Source: Streptomyces spectabilis
GTDB lineage: Bacteria; Actinomycetota; Actinomycetes; Streptomycetales; Streptomycetaceae
Direction: 5' to 3'
Assembly (NCBI RefSeq): GCF_008704795.1
Contig: NZ_CP023690.1
Location: 6,024,501 to 6,088,500 of the forward strand
DNA length: 64,000 bases
Shown here in pieces: positions 12,654-21,074 of this stretch (position 1 is its first letter; each line of letters starts with the position of its first letter). Below the pieces are notes generated by a model that was given only the letters and a program-made list of their open reading frames with translations, ran no database searches and was not told the DNA's origin. The translations under genes and the position numbers were made by a program.

Positions 12654-13865
12654 CTACGGCTGGCTGTAGCCGTCCAGGAACGTCCCGATCCGGGTCACCG
12701 CTTCCGCCAGGTCCGGCGCCGTCGGCAGGGTCACGATGCGGAAGTGGTCGGGCTCGGGCCAGTTGAAGCCGGTGCCGTGCACGACCATGATCTTCTCGGC
12801 GCGCAGCAGGTCGAGGACCAGCTGCCGGTCGTCCTTGACCTTGAAGACCTTGGGGTCGAGGCGCGGGAAGAGATAGAGGGACCCCTTGGGCTTCACGCAG
12901 GTCACGCCGGGGATCTGGGTGAGCAGGTCGTACGCCGTGTCGCGCTGTTCGAGCAGGCGGCCGCCCGGCAGGACGAGGTCGTTGATGGTCTGCCGCCCGC
13001 TGAGGGCGGCGACCACGCCGTGCTGCCCCGGCATGTTCGCGCACAGGCGCATGTTCGCGAGGATCGTCAGGCCCTCGATGTACGAGGTGGCGTGCGCCTT
13101 CGGGCCCGAGACCGACATCCAGCCGACGCGGTACCCGGCCACGCGGTACGCCTTCGACATGCCGTTGAAGGTGAGGGTGAGGAGGTCGGGGGCGAGGGCG
13201 GCGGTCGGGGTGTGCCGCGCGCCGTCGTAGAGGATCTTGTCGTAGATCTCGTCCGAGCAGACCAGGAGGTTGTGGCGGCGGGCGATGTCGGTCAGGCCGC
13301 GCAGCACCGCCTCGTCGTAGACCGCGCCTGTCGGGTTGTTCGGGTTGATGATCACGATCGCCTTGGTGCGGTCGGTGACCTTGCGCTCGACGTCGGCGAG
13401 GTCGGGCATCCAGTCCGACTGCTCGTCGCAGCGGTAGTGCACGGCGGTGCCGCCCGAGAGGGAGACCGCGGCCGTCCACAGCGGGTAGTCGGGCGCGGGG
13501 ACCAGGACCTCGTCGCCGTCGTCGAGCAGGCCCTGCATGGCCATCACGATCAGCTCGGAGACGCCGTTGCCGATGAAGACGTGCTCGACGTCCGTCTCGA
13601 TGCCGAGGGTCTGGTTGTGCATCACCACGGCGCGGCGCGCGGCGAGCAGGCCCTTCGCGTCGCCGTAGCCGTGTGCGTCGCCGACGTTGCGGAGGATGTC
13701 CTCCAGGATCTCCGGCGGGCACTCGAAGCCGAAGGCCGCGGGGTTGCCGGTGTTGAGCTTGAGGATGCGGTGACCTGCTGCTTCGAGCCGCATCGCCTCC
13801 TCGAGCACCGGGCCCCGGATCTCGTAACAGACGTTGGCGAGCTTGGTCGACTGGATCACCTGCAT
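12654..13865 (-). CDS. alaA: Alanine-type PLP-dependent aminotransferase
   Basis: A 403-residue class I/II aminotransferase; start is ATG complement 13863-13865 (MQVIQSTKLANVCYEIRGPV) with GGGGG upstream. Fold-type I features: VIINPNNPTGAVY (substrate/PLP Asn), CSDEIYDKILYDG (PLP Asp), and the Schiff-base lysine in NGMSKAYRVAGYRVGW at about K238. The C-terminal HFRIVTLP holds the carboxylate-binding Arg. The N-terminus and length match the AlaA/AvtA-like glutamate-pyruvate transaminases that make alanine from pyruvate. It may work with nearby PEP carboxykinase in C3 metabolism, but the two are not in one operon. Confidence 0.88.
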   Translation of the reverse strand: MQVIQSTKLANVCYEIRGPVLEEAMRLEAAGHRILKLNTGNPAAFGFECPPEILEDILRNVGDAHGYGDAKGLLAARRAVVMHNQTLGIETDVEHVFIGNGVSELIVMAMQGLLDDGDEVLVPAPDYPLWTAAVSLSGGTAVHYRCDEQSDWMPDLADVERKVTDRTKAIVIINPNNPTGAVYDEAVLRGLTDIARRHNLLVCSDEIYDKILYDGARHTPTAALAPDLLTLTFNGMSKAYRVAGYRVGWMSVSGPKAHATSYIEGLTILANMRLCANMPGQHGVVAALSGRQTINDLVLPGGRLLEQRDTAYDLLTQIPGVTCVKPKGSLYLFPRLDPKVFKVKDDRQLVLDLLRAEKIMVVHGTGFNWPEPDHFRIVTLPTAPDLAEAVTRIGTFLDGYSQP

Positions 13866-13944
13866 GCCCCCGAGCCTATCTCTGGCGTGGGCGCCTTGGA
13901 CGGTGGGAGCTCGGGTGGTTCCCGTGTGCCCTCCGGTGCCGGTG

Positions 13945-13987
13945 CGTCGTGGTTGCTCGCGCAGTTCCCCGCGCCCCTTCGGGGCGC
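13945..13987. repeat. Streptomyces-type dispersed intergenic palindrome
   Basis: The segment containing CGCAGTTCCCCGCGCCCC followed by TTC and GGGGCGC matches a palindrome I recall from intergenic regions of many Streptomyces genomes. Here it lies in the 250-base divergent gap between the aminotransferase and the secreted protease. The GC-rich stem could be a transcriptional barrier. Confidence 0.5.
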
Positions 13988-14115
13988 TTCCCGTGCGGGG
14001 CGCTTTCCGGTGGAGGTCTTGTTCCTGAGGGTGAGGTGGCTCAAGAATGCGCATGACAAAACTGGGGGGTCGGTTGGTCCTCCGGTCATGCAGTCATTCC
14101 AGAGGGGACCCCCAC

Positions 14116-15021
14116 ATGAACAAGCCTCTCGTCGGTGCCGTCTTCACCGCGCTGCTCCTCGGCGCGACGGCACTGCCCGCGGCCGCCGTCACCAACGAGG
14201 CGCCGACGGCCGACAAGCAGGTGACGCGCACACAGCCCGTCGCCGAGACGAAGACCAAGGTCAAGGCCAAGGCCGTGACCTTCGCGGGCACCGTGGCGCT
14301 CAGCAACTGCTCCGGCTCCGTCGTGCGCGTGCCCAGCTCGCAGCCCACCGACAAGGCGCTCGTGATGTCCAACGGCCACTGTCTGGAGACCGGATTCCCC
14401 GGCCCCGGCCAGGTCATCGTCAACCGCGCCTCCAGCCGCAGCTTCACGCTCCTGAACGCCAGCGGCGGCAACGCCGGTACCGTGCGCGCCAGCAAGATCG
14501 CGTACGGCACGATGACGGACAACGACGTCTCGCTGTACGAACTGACCAGCACCTACCGCGACATAGAGAGCCGCTACGGCATCAAGGCCCTGGAGATCGA
14601 CTCCGCGCGCCCGACCGCGGGCCGGGCCATCACCGTCGCCTCCGGCTACTGGAAGCGCATGTACAAGTGCAACATCGACGGCTTCGCGTACCGGCTCAAG
14701 GAAGGCCTGTGGACCTGGAAGGACTCGGTCCGCTACACCTCCGCGTGCCAGACGATCGGCGGCACCTCCGGCTCGCCGGTGATCGACGACCAGACCGGCA
14801 AGGTCGTGGCCCTCAACAACACCGGCAACGAGGACGGTCAGCGCTGCACCGACAACAACCCCTGCGAGGTCGACGAGAACGGCAAGGTCACCGTCCGCCA
14901 GGGCATCAACTACGGCCAGCAGACCTACACCATCGTTCCCTGCGTCGGGGCGGGCAACAAGATCGACCTGAACAAGCCGGGCTGTACCCTGCCCAAGCCG
15001 GCGGCGGCCGCGCGCCGCTGA
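14116..15021 (+). CDS. Secreted trypsin-like serine protease (S1 family)
   Basis: A 301-residue protein; ATG 14116 (MNKPLVGAVFTALLLGATAL) follows AGAGGGGA. It has a Sec signal peptide cleaved near PAAAVT and then a chymotrypsin-fold domain. The triad is visible: His88 in MSNGHCLE, Asp137 in MTDNDVSLYEL and Ser218 in GTSGSPVID. A loop near the C-terminus is cysteine-rich (GQRCTDNNPCEVD). The pro-region is short, so it is unlike the long-propeptide alpha-lytic/SGPB proteases. An extracellular proteolytic role is likely; the substrate is unknown. It stands alone, with the D-aminoacylase gene converging on it 23 bases away. Confidence 0.88.
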   Translation: MNKPLVGAVFTALLLGATALPAAAVTNEAPTADKQVTRTQPVAETKTKVKAKAVTFAGTVALSNCSGSVVRVPSSQPTDKALVMSNGHCLETGFPGPGQVIVNRASSRSFTLLNASGGNAGTVRASKIAYGTMTDNDVSLYELTSTYRDIESRYGIKALEIDSARPTAGRAITVASGYWKRMYKCNIDGFAYRLKEGLWTWKDSVRYTSACQTIGGTSGSPVIDDQTGKVVALNNTGNEDGQRCTDNNPCEVDENGKVTVRQGINYGQQTYTIVPCVGAGNKIDLNKPGCTLPKPAAAARR

Positions 15022-15044
15022 CCCGGGCCTGAGCACCGCGTGAA

Positions 15045-16658
15045 CTAGGCGGTGCGGCGCACGGCGCGTCCCGCGATGACGTCCGTGCGCCGCCCGTCCT
15101 CGATGACGAACTTCCCGTCGATGAGGACGTGCGGAACGCCCACGGGCGGTGTGCGCGGCGCGTCGAACGTCGACCCCGCCGCGACCGTCTCGGGGTCGAA
15201 GAGGACCAGGTCGGCGCGGTAGCCCTCGCGCACGTGCCCCCGGTCGGGCAGCCGGAGCCGGGCGGCGGGCCGCGAGGTGAGGTGCGCGACGCACTCCTCC
15301 AGGGACAGCACCCCCAGCTCCCGCACGTACTTGCCGAGGTACTGCGGGAACGTCCCGTACGCGCGCGGGTGCGGCTTGAAGCCCTGCAGGATGCCGTCGC
15401 TGCCGCCGGTGTGCACGGGGTGCCGCATGATCGCGCGGACGTTCTCCTCGTGCCCCACGTGCTGGAGGATCGTCGAGCCGAGCCGGTCGTTGATCAGCAG
15501 CCGCCGTGCGGTGACCCACGGCTCCTCGCCGCGCATGTCGGCGGAGCGCTGGATGGTCTTGCCGACGCAGGAGGCGAGCCCCGGGTCGGAGACCCCCGAG
15601 ATCTCGATGGTGTCCCACTCGATCGGCACGCCGTGGCAGCCGTCGGAGCCGATGACCTCCATGTGGTGCCGGATGCGTGCCGCCGTCCCGTCGTCCTGGA
15701 GCCGGGACAGGATCGCCTCGGGGCCGCCCTCGCTCGCCCAGCTCGGCAGCATCGCGACGAGCGTCGTACAGCCGGGTGTGTAGGGGTAGGTGTCGAGCGT
15801 GATGTCGGCGCCGTCGTCGAGGGCCTCGTCGAGGAGGGCGAGCAGGTCGGGGGCCTTGCCCTTGTTCACCCCGAAGTTCATGGTGGCGTGCGCCAGGTGC
15901 AGCGGGCACCCGGCGGTCCGGGTCAGCTCCACCATCTCGCGGTACGCCTCCAGGGCGCCCGCTCCGTAACTGCGGTGGTGGGGGCAGTAGTAGCCGCCGT
16001 ACGAGGCCACGACGCGGCACAGCTCGGTGAGTTCGGCGTCCTTGGCGTACATGCCGGGGGTGTAGGTCAGGCCCGAGGACATGCCGACGGCGCCCTGCTC
16101 CATGCCCTGGGCGACCAGCTCCTTCATCCGCTCCAGGTCGGCCGGAGAGGCCTCCCGGTCCTCCCAGCCCATCGCGTACATCCGGACCGTGCCCTGCGGG
16201 ATGAGGTACGCGGCGTTGACCGGGATGCCGCGGCCGCCGTGCGCGCGGTCCAGGCGGTCGAGGTACTCGCCGACCGAGCGCCAGTCGAAGTCGATGTCGC
16301 TGCCGTCGCCGTTCCAGCCGGTGATCGCCTGGCGGACCTCGGCGAGCGTGCGGTCGTCCACCGGGGCGTACGACAGGCCGTCCTGGCCGATGACTTCCAG
16401 GGTGACGCCCTGGGCCGCCTTCGCGCTGTGGTCCGGGTCGCGGAGCAGGGCGAGGTCGCTGTGGGCGTGCATGTCGATGAAGCCGGGCGCGAGGGCGAGG
16501 CCCTGGGCGTCCAGGACGCGGGTCCCCGCGGGGCGTGGCCCCGCGTCCCCTTCGCGGTGGATCTCCGTGATCCGTCCGTCCTCTATCGCCACGTCGGCCG
16601 TGTACGCGGCGTCACCGGAGCCGTCGACGACGCGCGCTCCGCGGATGACCAGGTCCAT
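15045..16658 (-). CDS. N-acyl-D-amino-acid deacylase (D-aminoacylase)
   Basis: A 537-residue amidohydrolase starting MDLVIRGARVVDGSGD at ATG complement 16656-16658. It hydrolyses N-acyl-D-amino acids to D-amino acid and carboxylate. Family features: the metal-binding GFIDMHAHSDLALL near residue 60, the YYCPHHRSYG and HLAHATMNFG histidine motifs, the MRHPVHTGGSDGIL metal Asp region, and the small beta-sandwich formed by both termini (LVIRGARVVDG; VPHVLIDGKFVIEDGR). The length is typical. It lies 215 bases downstream of the D-serine-dehydratase-like gene on the same strand; a palindromic repeat sits in the gap. It would supply free D-amino acids to that neighbour. Confidence 0.9.
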   Translation of the reverse strand: MDLVIRGARVVDGSGDAAYTADVAIEDGRITEIHREGDAGPRPAGTRVLDAQGLALAPGFIDMHAHSDLALLRDPDHSAKAAQGVTLEVIGQDGLSYAPVDDRTLAEVRQAITGWNGDGSDIDFDWRSVGEYLDRLDRAHGGRGIPVNAAYLIPQGTVRMYAMGWEDREASPADLERMKELVAQGMEQGAVGMSSGLTYTPGMYAKDAELTELCRVVASYGGYYCPHHRSYGAGALEAYREMVELTRTAGCPLHLAHATMNFGVNKGKAPDLLALLDEALDDGADITLDTYPYTPGCTTLVAMLPSWASEGGPEAILSRLQDDGTAARIRHHMEVIGSDGCHGVPIEWDTIEISGVSDPGLASCVGKTIQRSADMRGEEPWVTARRLLINDRLGSTILQHVGHEENVRAIMRHPVHTGGSDGILQGFKPHPRAYGTFPQYLGKYVRELGVLSLEECVAHLTSRPAARLRLPDRGHVREGYRADLVLFDPETVAAGSTFDAPRTPPVGVPHVLIDGKFVIEDGRRTDVIAGRAVRRTA

Positions 16659-16754
16659 GGGGGTGCCTCTCTGGTGAGTGCGGGTGGTGCCCTCGCGGGT
16701 GGCGCCCCAGGCCCGCCCCTTCCCGACCTGGGGGCTCCGCCCCCAGACCCCCGC

Positions 16755-16805
16755 TCCTCAAACGCCGGAGAGGCTGGAAGACCCAGCCCGTCCGGCGTTT
16801 GAGGA
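16755..16805. repeat. Intergenic inverted repeat, copy 1
   Basis: TCCTCAAACGCCGGA at 16755-16769 pairs perfectly with TCCGGCGTTTGAGGA at 16791-16805. A related copy lies at 20812-20897, on the other side of the same gene island. The element resembles a dispersed Streptomyces palindrome, probably a terminator or processing stem. Confidence 0.75.
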
Positions 16806-16873
16806 CGAGGCGCGGAGCGCCGAAAGGAGCCCCCTTGTTCGGGAAGGGGCGGGTCTGGGGCGCCCCGCGAGGG

Positions 16874-18199
16874 TCAGAAGTACGTGCGGATGTAGTCCGT
16901 GACCGTGCCGTCCGCCTCGACCAGGGGGATGAGCTGCCACTTGTCGAAGGACGTGCAGGGGTGGGAGAGGCCGAGCCCGAGCCAGTCGCCGACCTCCAGG
17001 TCGGCCTCGGGGGAGGTCCGCACCCATCCGTGCTGGTCGGAGAGGGCGTGGACCGAGACCCCCGCCGCGTCCCGCTCCGCCCCGTCCCGGCGGACGGCCT
17101 GCGCCTCGGGCAGGTCGAGGTCGTACGCGGCGTCCCGCTTGCCCGCGTTGATGAAGGCCTGCTCCGGCGACGGCCGCGACACGACCTGGGCCCACAGCCG
17201 GAAGGCGGGGTGCAGCGCCCCCTCGTCGGGCACGCGGTTGAAGGGCGTGAGGTGCCGGTAGTGCCCGTCGTCGTGGGAGACGTAGGCGCCGGAGCGCAGC
17301 AGCTTCAGGACGGGCAGGGTGAGCGACGGGATCCCGGCGAAGACGTCGGCGACCGCGTCGAACCAGGCGGAGCCTCCCGCGCTGATCACGACCTCGTCGA
17401 GCCCGCCCGCCTTGAACCGCCCCGCCGCGTCGAAGTCGGCGGCGAGCGCGACGAGCCGCCGCAGATAGGCGCGCACCCGCTCGGGCGTGGCGTCCGGCAC
17501 CTCGCCCTCGTACCCGGCGACGCCCACGAGCCGCAGCGTCGCGGTGGCCGCCACGGCGTCGGCGACGGCCGCGCAGTCGGCCTCGGTGCGGGCGCCGGTG
17601 CGCGCGCCCTCGCCCGCGGCCAGCTCGACGACCACGTCGAGGGGGCGCCCCGCTCCGGCGTCGCGCAGCGCGGCGTCCATCAGCTCGACGCCGCGTACGG
17701 AGTCCACGTAGCACAGGAAGCGGAAGTCGGGGTCGTGCGCGAGCTCCTGGGCGAGCCAGCGCAGCGCGGCGGCGTCGACCAGCTCGTTGGCCAGGAAGAT
17801 CCGCTGGATGCCGAACTCCCGCGCCACGCGCACCTGGTGGGGCACGGCGAGCGTGATGCCCCAGGCGCCGTGCTCGATCTGGCGCTGGAAGAGGCGCGGC
17901 GCCATGGAGGTCTTGCCGTGCGGCGCGAAGGCGAGGCCGTGGCGGGTCGCGTACTCCTCCATGAGCGCGAGGTTGTGTTCGAGGCGCTCGGCGGAGAGGG
18001 CGAGGACGGGGGTGGTGAAGCCGTCCGTGAACAGATTGCGGCGCTGGGCCGCGAGCTCGCCGACGGTGAGGCCCGCGGCGTCGGGCGGCAGTCCCTTGAA
18101 GCGGTGGTCGACGCGCTCCTCGGCCAGCCCCGCGAGGGCGGTCGCGGCGCGTTCGGAGGGCGTGCCGGAGGGGGTGCCGGCGGGCGTGTCGGCGGCCAT
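16874..18199 (-). CDS. PLP-dependent amino acid deaminase, D-serine dehydratase-like / alanine racemase fold
   Basis: A 441-residue protein; start is ATG complement 18197-18199 with GGAG eight bases upstream, rather than the longer frame. It has an alanine-racemase-type N-terminal PLP barrel (FAPHGKTSMAP with the PLP lysine) and a C-terminal beta-domain with the zinc/PLP region typical of D-serine dehydratase (SDQHGWVR; HPCTSFDKWQLIPLV). Members deaminate or cleave D-serine/D-threonine-type substrates and are annotated amino acid deaminase or D-threonine aldolase-like. With D-aminoacylase downstream and RidA in the divergent arm, D-amino acid breakdown to a 2-oxo acid is a coherent reading. 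Exact substrate is not evident. Confidence 0.82.
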   Translation of the reverse strand: MAADTPAGTPSGTPSERAATALAGLAEERVDHRFKGLPPDAAGLTVGELAAQRRNLFTDGFTTPVLALSAERLEHNLALMEEYATRHGLAFAPHGKTSMAPRLFQRQIEHGAWGITLAVPHQVRVAREFGIQRIFLANELVDAAALRWLAQELAHDPDFRFLCYVDSVRGVELMDAALRDAGAGRPLDVVVELAAGEGARTGARTEADCAAVADAVAATATLRLVGVAGYEGEVPDATPERVRAYLRRLVALAADFDAAGRFKAGGLDEVVISAGGSAWFDAVADVFAGIPSLTLPVLKLLRSGAYVSHDDGHYRHLTPFNRVPDEGALHPAFRLWAQVVSRPSPEQAFINAGKRDAAYDLDLPEAQAVRRDGAERDAAGVSVHALSDQHGWVRTSPEADLEVGDWLGLGLSHPCTSFDKWQLIPLVEADGTVTDYIRTYF

Positions 18200-18219
18200 G
18201 GGCGTCTCCTCAGAGCTGC

Positions 18220-18236
18220 GTTGCATATACTGCAAC
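18220..18236. promoter_or_regulatory. Probable IclR operator in the divergent promoter
   Basis: GTTGCA-TATAC-TGCAAC is a perfect inverted repeat, and TTGCGTATGTCGCTT about 15 bases further on is a degenerate second copy. It lies 20 bases upstream of the deaminase start, between the two divergent arms. The IclR gene encoded in the plus-strand arm is the obvious candidate ligand. Confidence 0.55.
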
Positions 18237-18417
18237 GTTCATTGCGTATGTCGCTTACTGCTGTCTAACATCCGAGCCAACGCCGGGTCAACGGATCCGG
18301 GCCCGGTCCTCGCACCGGGGTTCGGCCCCGCTCGCGGGCCTTTCGAACCGGCTGATCCGGTGCCCCCACCCGGCCGTCGAGCGTGCGGCGAACGACGATT
18401 GAAGGGCTGACACGAGC

Positions 18418-19581
18418 GTGACCGGAGCAGACCGAGACGCGACCGAGGCCGCGACCGGCGAGGCGCCCGAGGGCGGGAGCGCCCCCGGAGCCCCGTCCTG
18501 TGCCCCCGGCGGCGCGGACGGCGGCGGCGCCGACGTCGACGTGGTCACGCTCGGGGAGTCCATGGTCACCTTCCTGCCCACCCGGCCGGGACGGCTCGCC
18601 GACGTGCCCGCCTTCGAGCGGGGCATCGGCGGTGCCGAGTCCAACGTGGCCTGCGCGCTCGCCGCCGCCGGACACCGCGCCCGCTGGGTCAGCCGGGTCG
18701 GGGCCGACGGCTTCGGCGACCACCTCGTCGACGCCATCGGGGCGTACGGGGTCGACACCTCCGCCGTCGGGCGCGACCCGCGCCGGCCCACCGGCATCTA
18801 CTTCCGCACCGCCGACGACCGCGACGCCGACGCCCACGAGGTCGTCTACTACCGGGCGGGCTCCGCGGCCTCGGCGATGTCGCCGCGGACGCTCGCCGCC
18901 GACGCGCTGTGGTGCGGGCGCGTCCTGCATCTGTCGGGGATCACCGCCGCCCTGTCCGCCGACTGCCTCGCGCTCGTGCGCGCCCTGTGCGAACGGCCCG
19001 CCGGCCGGCGCCGCCGCTCGCTCGTCTCCTTCGACGTCAACCACCGCCCCGGCCTGTGGCCCGAGGGCGGCCGGAGCCCCGCCGTCCTGCTCGACCTGGC
19101 GCGCGGCGCCGACCTCGTCTTCGTCGGGGTCGACGAGGCCGCGGCCGCCTGGGGGCTCACCGGCGCGCCCGAGGCCCTCCGCGCCGCCCTTCCCGAACCC
19201 GCCCAACTCGTCGTCAAGCAGGGATCGGAGGGCGCCACCGCCTTCGTCACCGACCCCGGTACCGGCCGCGACACCGTCACCTTCGTCCCGGCCCTGCGCG
19301 TCGACGTCGTCGCCCCGGTCGGGGCCGGTGACGCCTTCGCCGCCGGATACCTGTCCGGCACCCTGCGCGGCCTGGAGCCCGAGCGACGGCTGCGGCACGG
19401 CCATCTGATGGCCGCCGCCGCCCTCACCGTGCCGGGCGACCTCGCCACGCCCCCCGCGCGCGAGCACGCCGATGCGCTCGCCGCCCTCGACCCCGCCGCC
19501 TGGGAGACACTGCGCCTTGGCCCCGGCTGGACGGCAGAGCCGCGCCGCCCCGGGGCCCCCGAGGAGGTACGTACGCCATGA
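18418..19581 (+). CDS. PfkB-family sugar kinase (2-keto-3-deoxygluconate kinase-like)
   Basis: A 387-residue protein starting at GTG 18418. An unusual 40-residue low-complexity Gly/Ala/Pro-rich leader precedes the fold, which begins VDVVTLGESMVTF. PfkB signatures: GGAESNVACALAAAG near residue 85 and the C-terminal APVGAGDAFAAGYLSG with catalytic Asp and anion hole. The N-terminal motif and acid-sugar context (a GntP-family permease in the same operon) favour 2-keto-3-deoxygluconate or a related keto-acid sugar as substrate, but other ribokinase-like substrates are possible. Its TGA overlaps the IclR ATG (ATGA at 19578-19581), so the two are translationally coupled. Confidence 0.85.
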   Translation: MTGADRDATEAATGEAPEGGSAPGAPSCAPGGADGGGADVDVVTLGESMVTFLPTRPGRLADVPAFERGIGGAESNVACALAAAGHRARWVSRVGADGFGDHLVDAIGAYGVDTSAVGRDPRRPTGIYFRTADDRDADAHEVVYYRAGSAASAMSPRTLAADALWCGRVLHLSGITAALSADCLALVRALCERPAGRRRRSLVSFDVNHRPGLWPEGGRSPAVLLDLARGADLVFVGVDEAAAAWGLTGAPEALRAALPEPAQLVVKQGSEGATAFVTDPGTGRDTVTFVPALRVDVVAPVGAGDAFAAGYLSGTLRGLEPERRLRHGHLMAAAALTVPGDLATPPAREHADALAALDPAAWETLRLGPGWTAEPRRPGAPEEVRTP

Positions 19582-20342
19582 GCCAGACCGTCGACCGAGC
19601 CCTGACGATCCTGCCCCTGCTCGCCGAGGGACCCGCCGACCTGGGCCAGGTCGCCGACCGCCTCGGCGTGCACAAGTCCACGGCCCTGCGCCTGCTGCGC
19701 ACGCTGCACGAACACGGCCTGGTCTTCCGCCAGTCCGACCAGCGCTACCGCCTGGGAGCGCGGCTCTTCGCGCTCGCCCAGGAGGCCGTCGAGCACCTCG
19801 ACGTCCGCGAGATCGCCCATCCCCACCTCCTCGCCCTCAACGACCGCTGCGGCCACACGGTCCACCTCGCGGTGTACGAGGAGGGCGAGGTCGTCTACAT
19901 CGACAAGGTCGAGAGCCGCTACCCGGTGCGGATGTACTCGCGCATCGGCAAGCCCGTGGCCATCACCGTCGCCGCGGTCGCCAAGCTCCTGATCGCCGAC
20001 TTCCCCGAGGGCGAGCGCCGAGTGATCGCCGAGAAGCTCGACTACCCCACGTACACGTCCCGTTCGACGCCCAACGCCGCCGCCTTCCTGAAGGAGCTGG
20101 TGCAGGTGCGCGAACAGGGCTGGGCCACCGACCTCGGTGGCCACGAGGAGTCCATCAACTGCGTCGGCGCGCCCATCCGGGGCGCGGACGGCCGCGTCGT
20201 CGCCGCCATGTCGGTGTCCGCGCCGAACGTCGTCGTCACCGCGGAGGAACTCCTCACCCTGCTCCCGCTGGTGCGCCGCACGGCGGAGGCGATCAGCCGG
20301 GAGTACTCCGGCAAGGCCCCTATCAAGGAAGCAAGTTCATGA
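19578..20342 (+). CDS. IclR-family transcriptional regulator
   Basis: A 254-residue protein with an N-terminal winged helix-turn-helix (LGQVADRLGVHKSTALRLLRTL) and a C-terminal IclR ligand-binding domain (GKPVAITVAAVAKLLIADFPE; SINCVGAPIRGADGRVVAAMSVSAP). It probably senses a metabolite of this pathway and controls both divergent arms through the palindrome at 18220-18236. It overlaps the kinase by four bases and its stop overlaps the RidA ATG, so it is inside the operon it most likely controls. Confidence 0.93.
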   Translation: MSQTVDRALTILPLLAEGPADLGQVADRLGVHKSTALRLLRTLHEHGLVFRQSDQRYRLGARLFALAQEAVEHLDVREIAHPHLLALNDRCGHTVHLAVYEEGEVVYIDKVESRYPVRMYSRIGKPVAITVAAVAKLLIADFPEGERRVIAEKLDYPTYTSRSTPNAAAFLKELVQVREQGWATDLGGHEESINCVGAPIRGADGRVVAAMSVSAPNVVVTAEELLTLLPLVRRTAEAISREYSGKAPIKEASS

Positions 20343-20758
20343 GCGAGAACACCCAGAAGACCGCGATCACGCCCTCCACGCACACCACCCCGCCCGCGAA
20401 GTTCTCGCACGGCGTGAAGAAGGGCAACATCCTCCAGGTCGCCGGGCAGGTCGGCTTCCTCCCCGCCGAGGAGGGCAAGGCGCCGACCCCGGCCGGGCCC
20501 ACCCTGCGCGAGCAGACCCTGCAGACCTTCGCCAACGTCAAGGCCGTCCTCGAAGAAGGCGGCGCCACCTGGGACGACGTGATGATGATGCGCGTCTACC
20601 TCACGGACGTCGACCACTTCGCGGAGATGAACGAGATCTACAACCAGTACTTCGAGGAGCAGGGCCTCAAGGCCCCCGCCTCCGCCCGCACCACGGTCTA
20701 CGTCGGCCTCCCCAAGGGCCTCCTCATCGAGATCGACGCGCTGGCCGTCCTCGGCTGA
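20339..20758 (+). CDS. RidA family protein (enamine/imine deaminase)
   Basis: A 139-residue YjgF/RidA protein; ATG 20339 overlaps the IclR TGA. It has the family core GNILQVAGQVGFLP, the helix region with TFANVKAVLEEGGATWDDV, and the catalytic-site arginine in PASARTTVYVGLP. RidA speeds hydrolysis of reactive enamine/imine products released by PLP-dependent dehydratases, giving 2-oxo acids and ammonia. This fits directly with the D-serine-dehydratase-like enzyme in the divergent arm. Confidence 0.93.
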   Translation: MSENTQKTAITPSTHTTPPAKFSHGVKKGNILQVAGQVGFLPAEEGKAPTPAGPTLREQTLQTFANVKAVLEEGGATWDDVMMMRVYLTDVDHFAEMNEIYNQYFEEQGLKAPASARTTVYVGLPKGLLIEIDALAVLG

Positions 20759-20811
20759 GGCTCTTCCCGGCGCGGCACCATCGCCCGGTGCCGCCCTCCA
20801 TCGGCGCTTCG

Positions 20812-20897
20812 CGCCTCGTCCTCAAACGCCGGACGGGCTGAACAGCCGCTGTCCGGCACCATCCAGCCCGTCCGGCGATCGAGGACGAGCGCGCAGC
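20812..20897. repeat. Intergenic inverted repeat, copy 2, inside a 316-base gap
   Basis: CGTCCTCAAACGCCGGACGGGCTG (20817-20840) pairs with the segment ending CGATCGAGGACG near 20887, and short GCGC-rich arms extend it. It shares the TCCTCAAACGCCGGA core with 16755-16805. The rest of the 20759-21074 gap is GC-rich and I see no other gene; a weak GAGG precedes the GntP start. Confidence 0.7.
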
Positions 20898-21074
20898 GCG
20901 ATGCCGCCCGGATCCTCCGACGCCGCCGCGGCCGCGGGCCCATCCCCGCCCGCGCCCGCCGCGTCGCCACCCCCCACCGCACGTCTGTCGTCACGGAGCG
21001 GCGCCCGCCACCCACGGGGCGCCGCACCGGGATACCCCCTGCCCAGAAAGCCCCATGCACTTACGAGGTCAACG

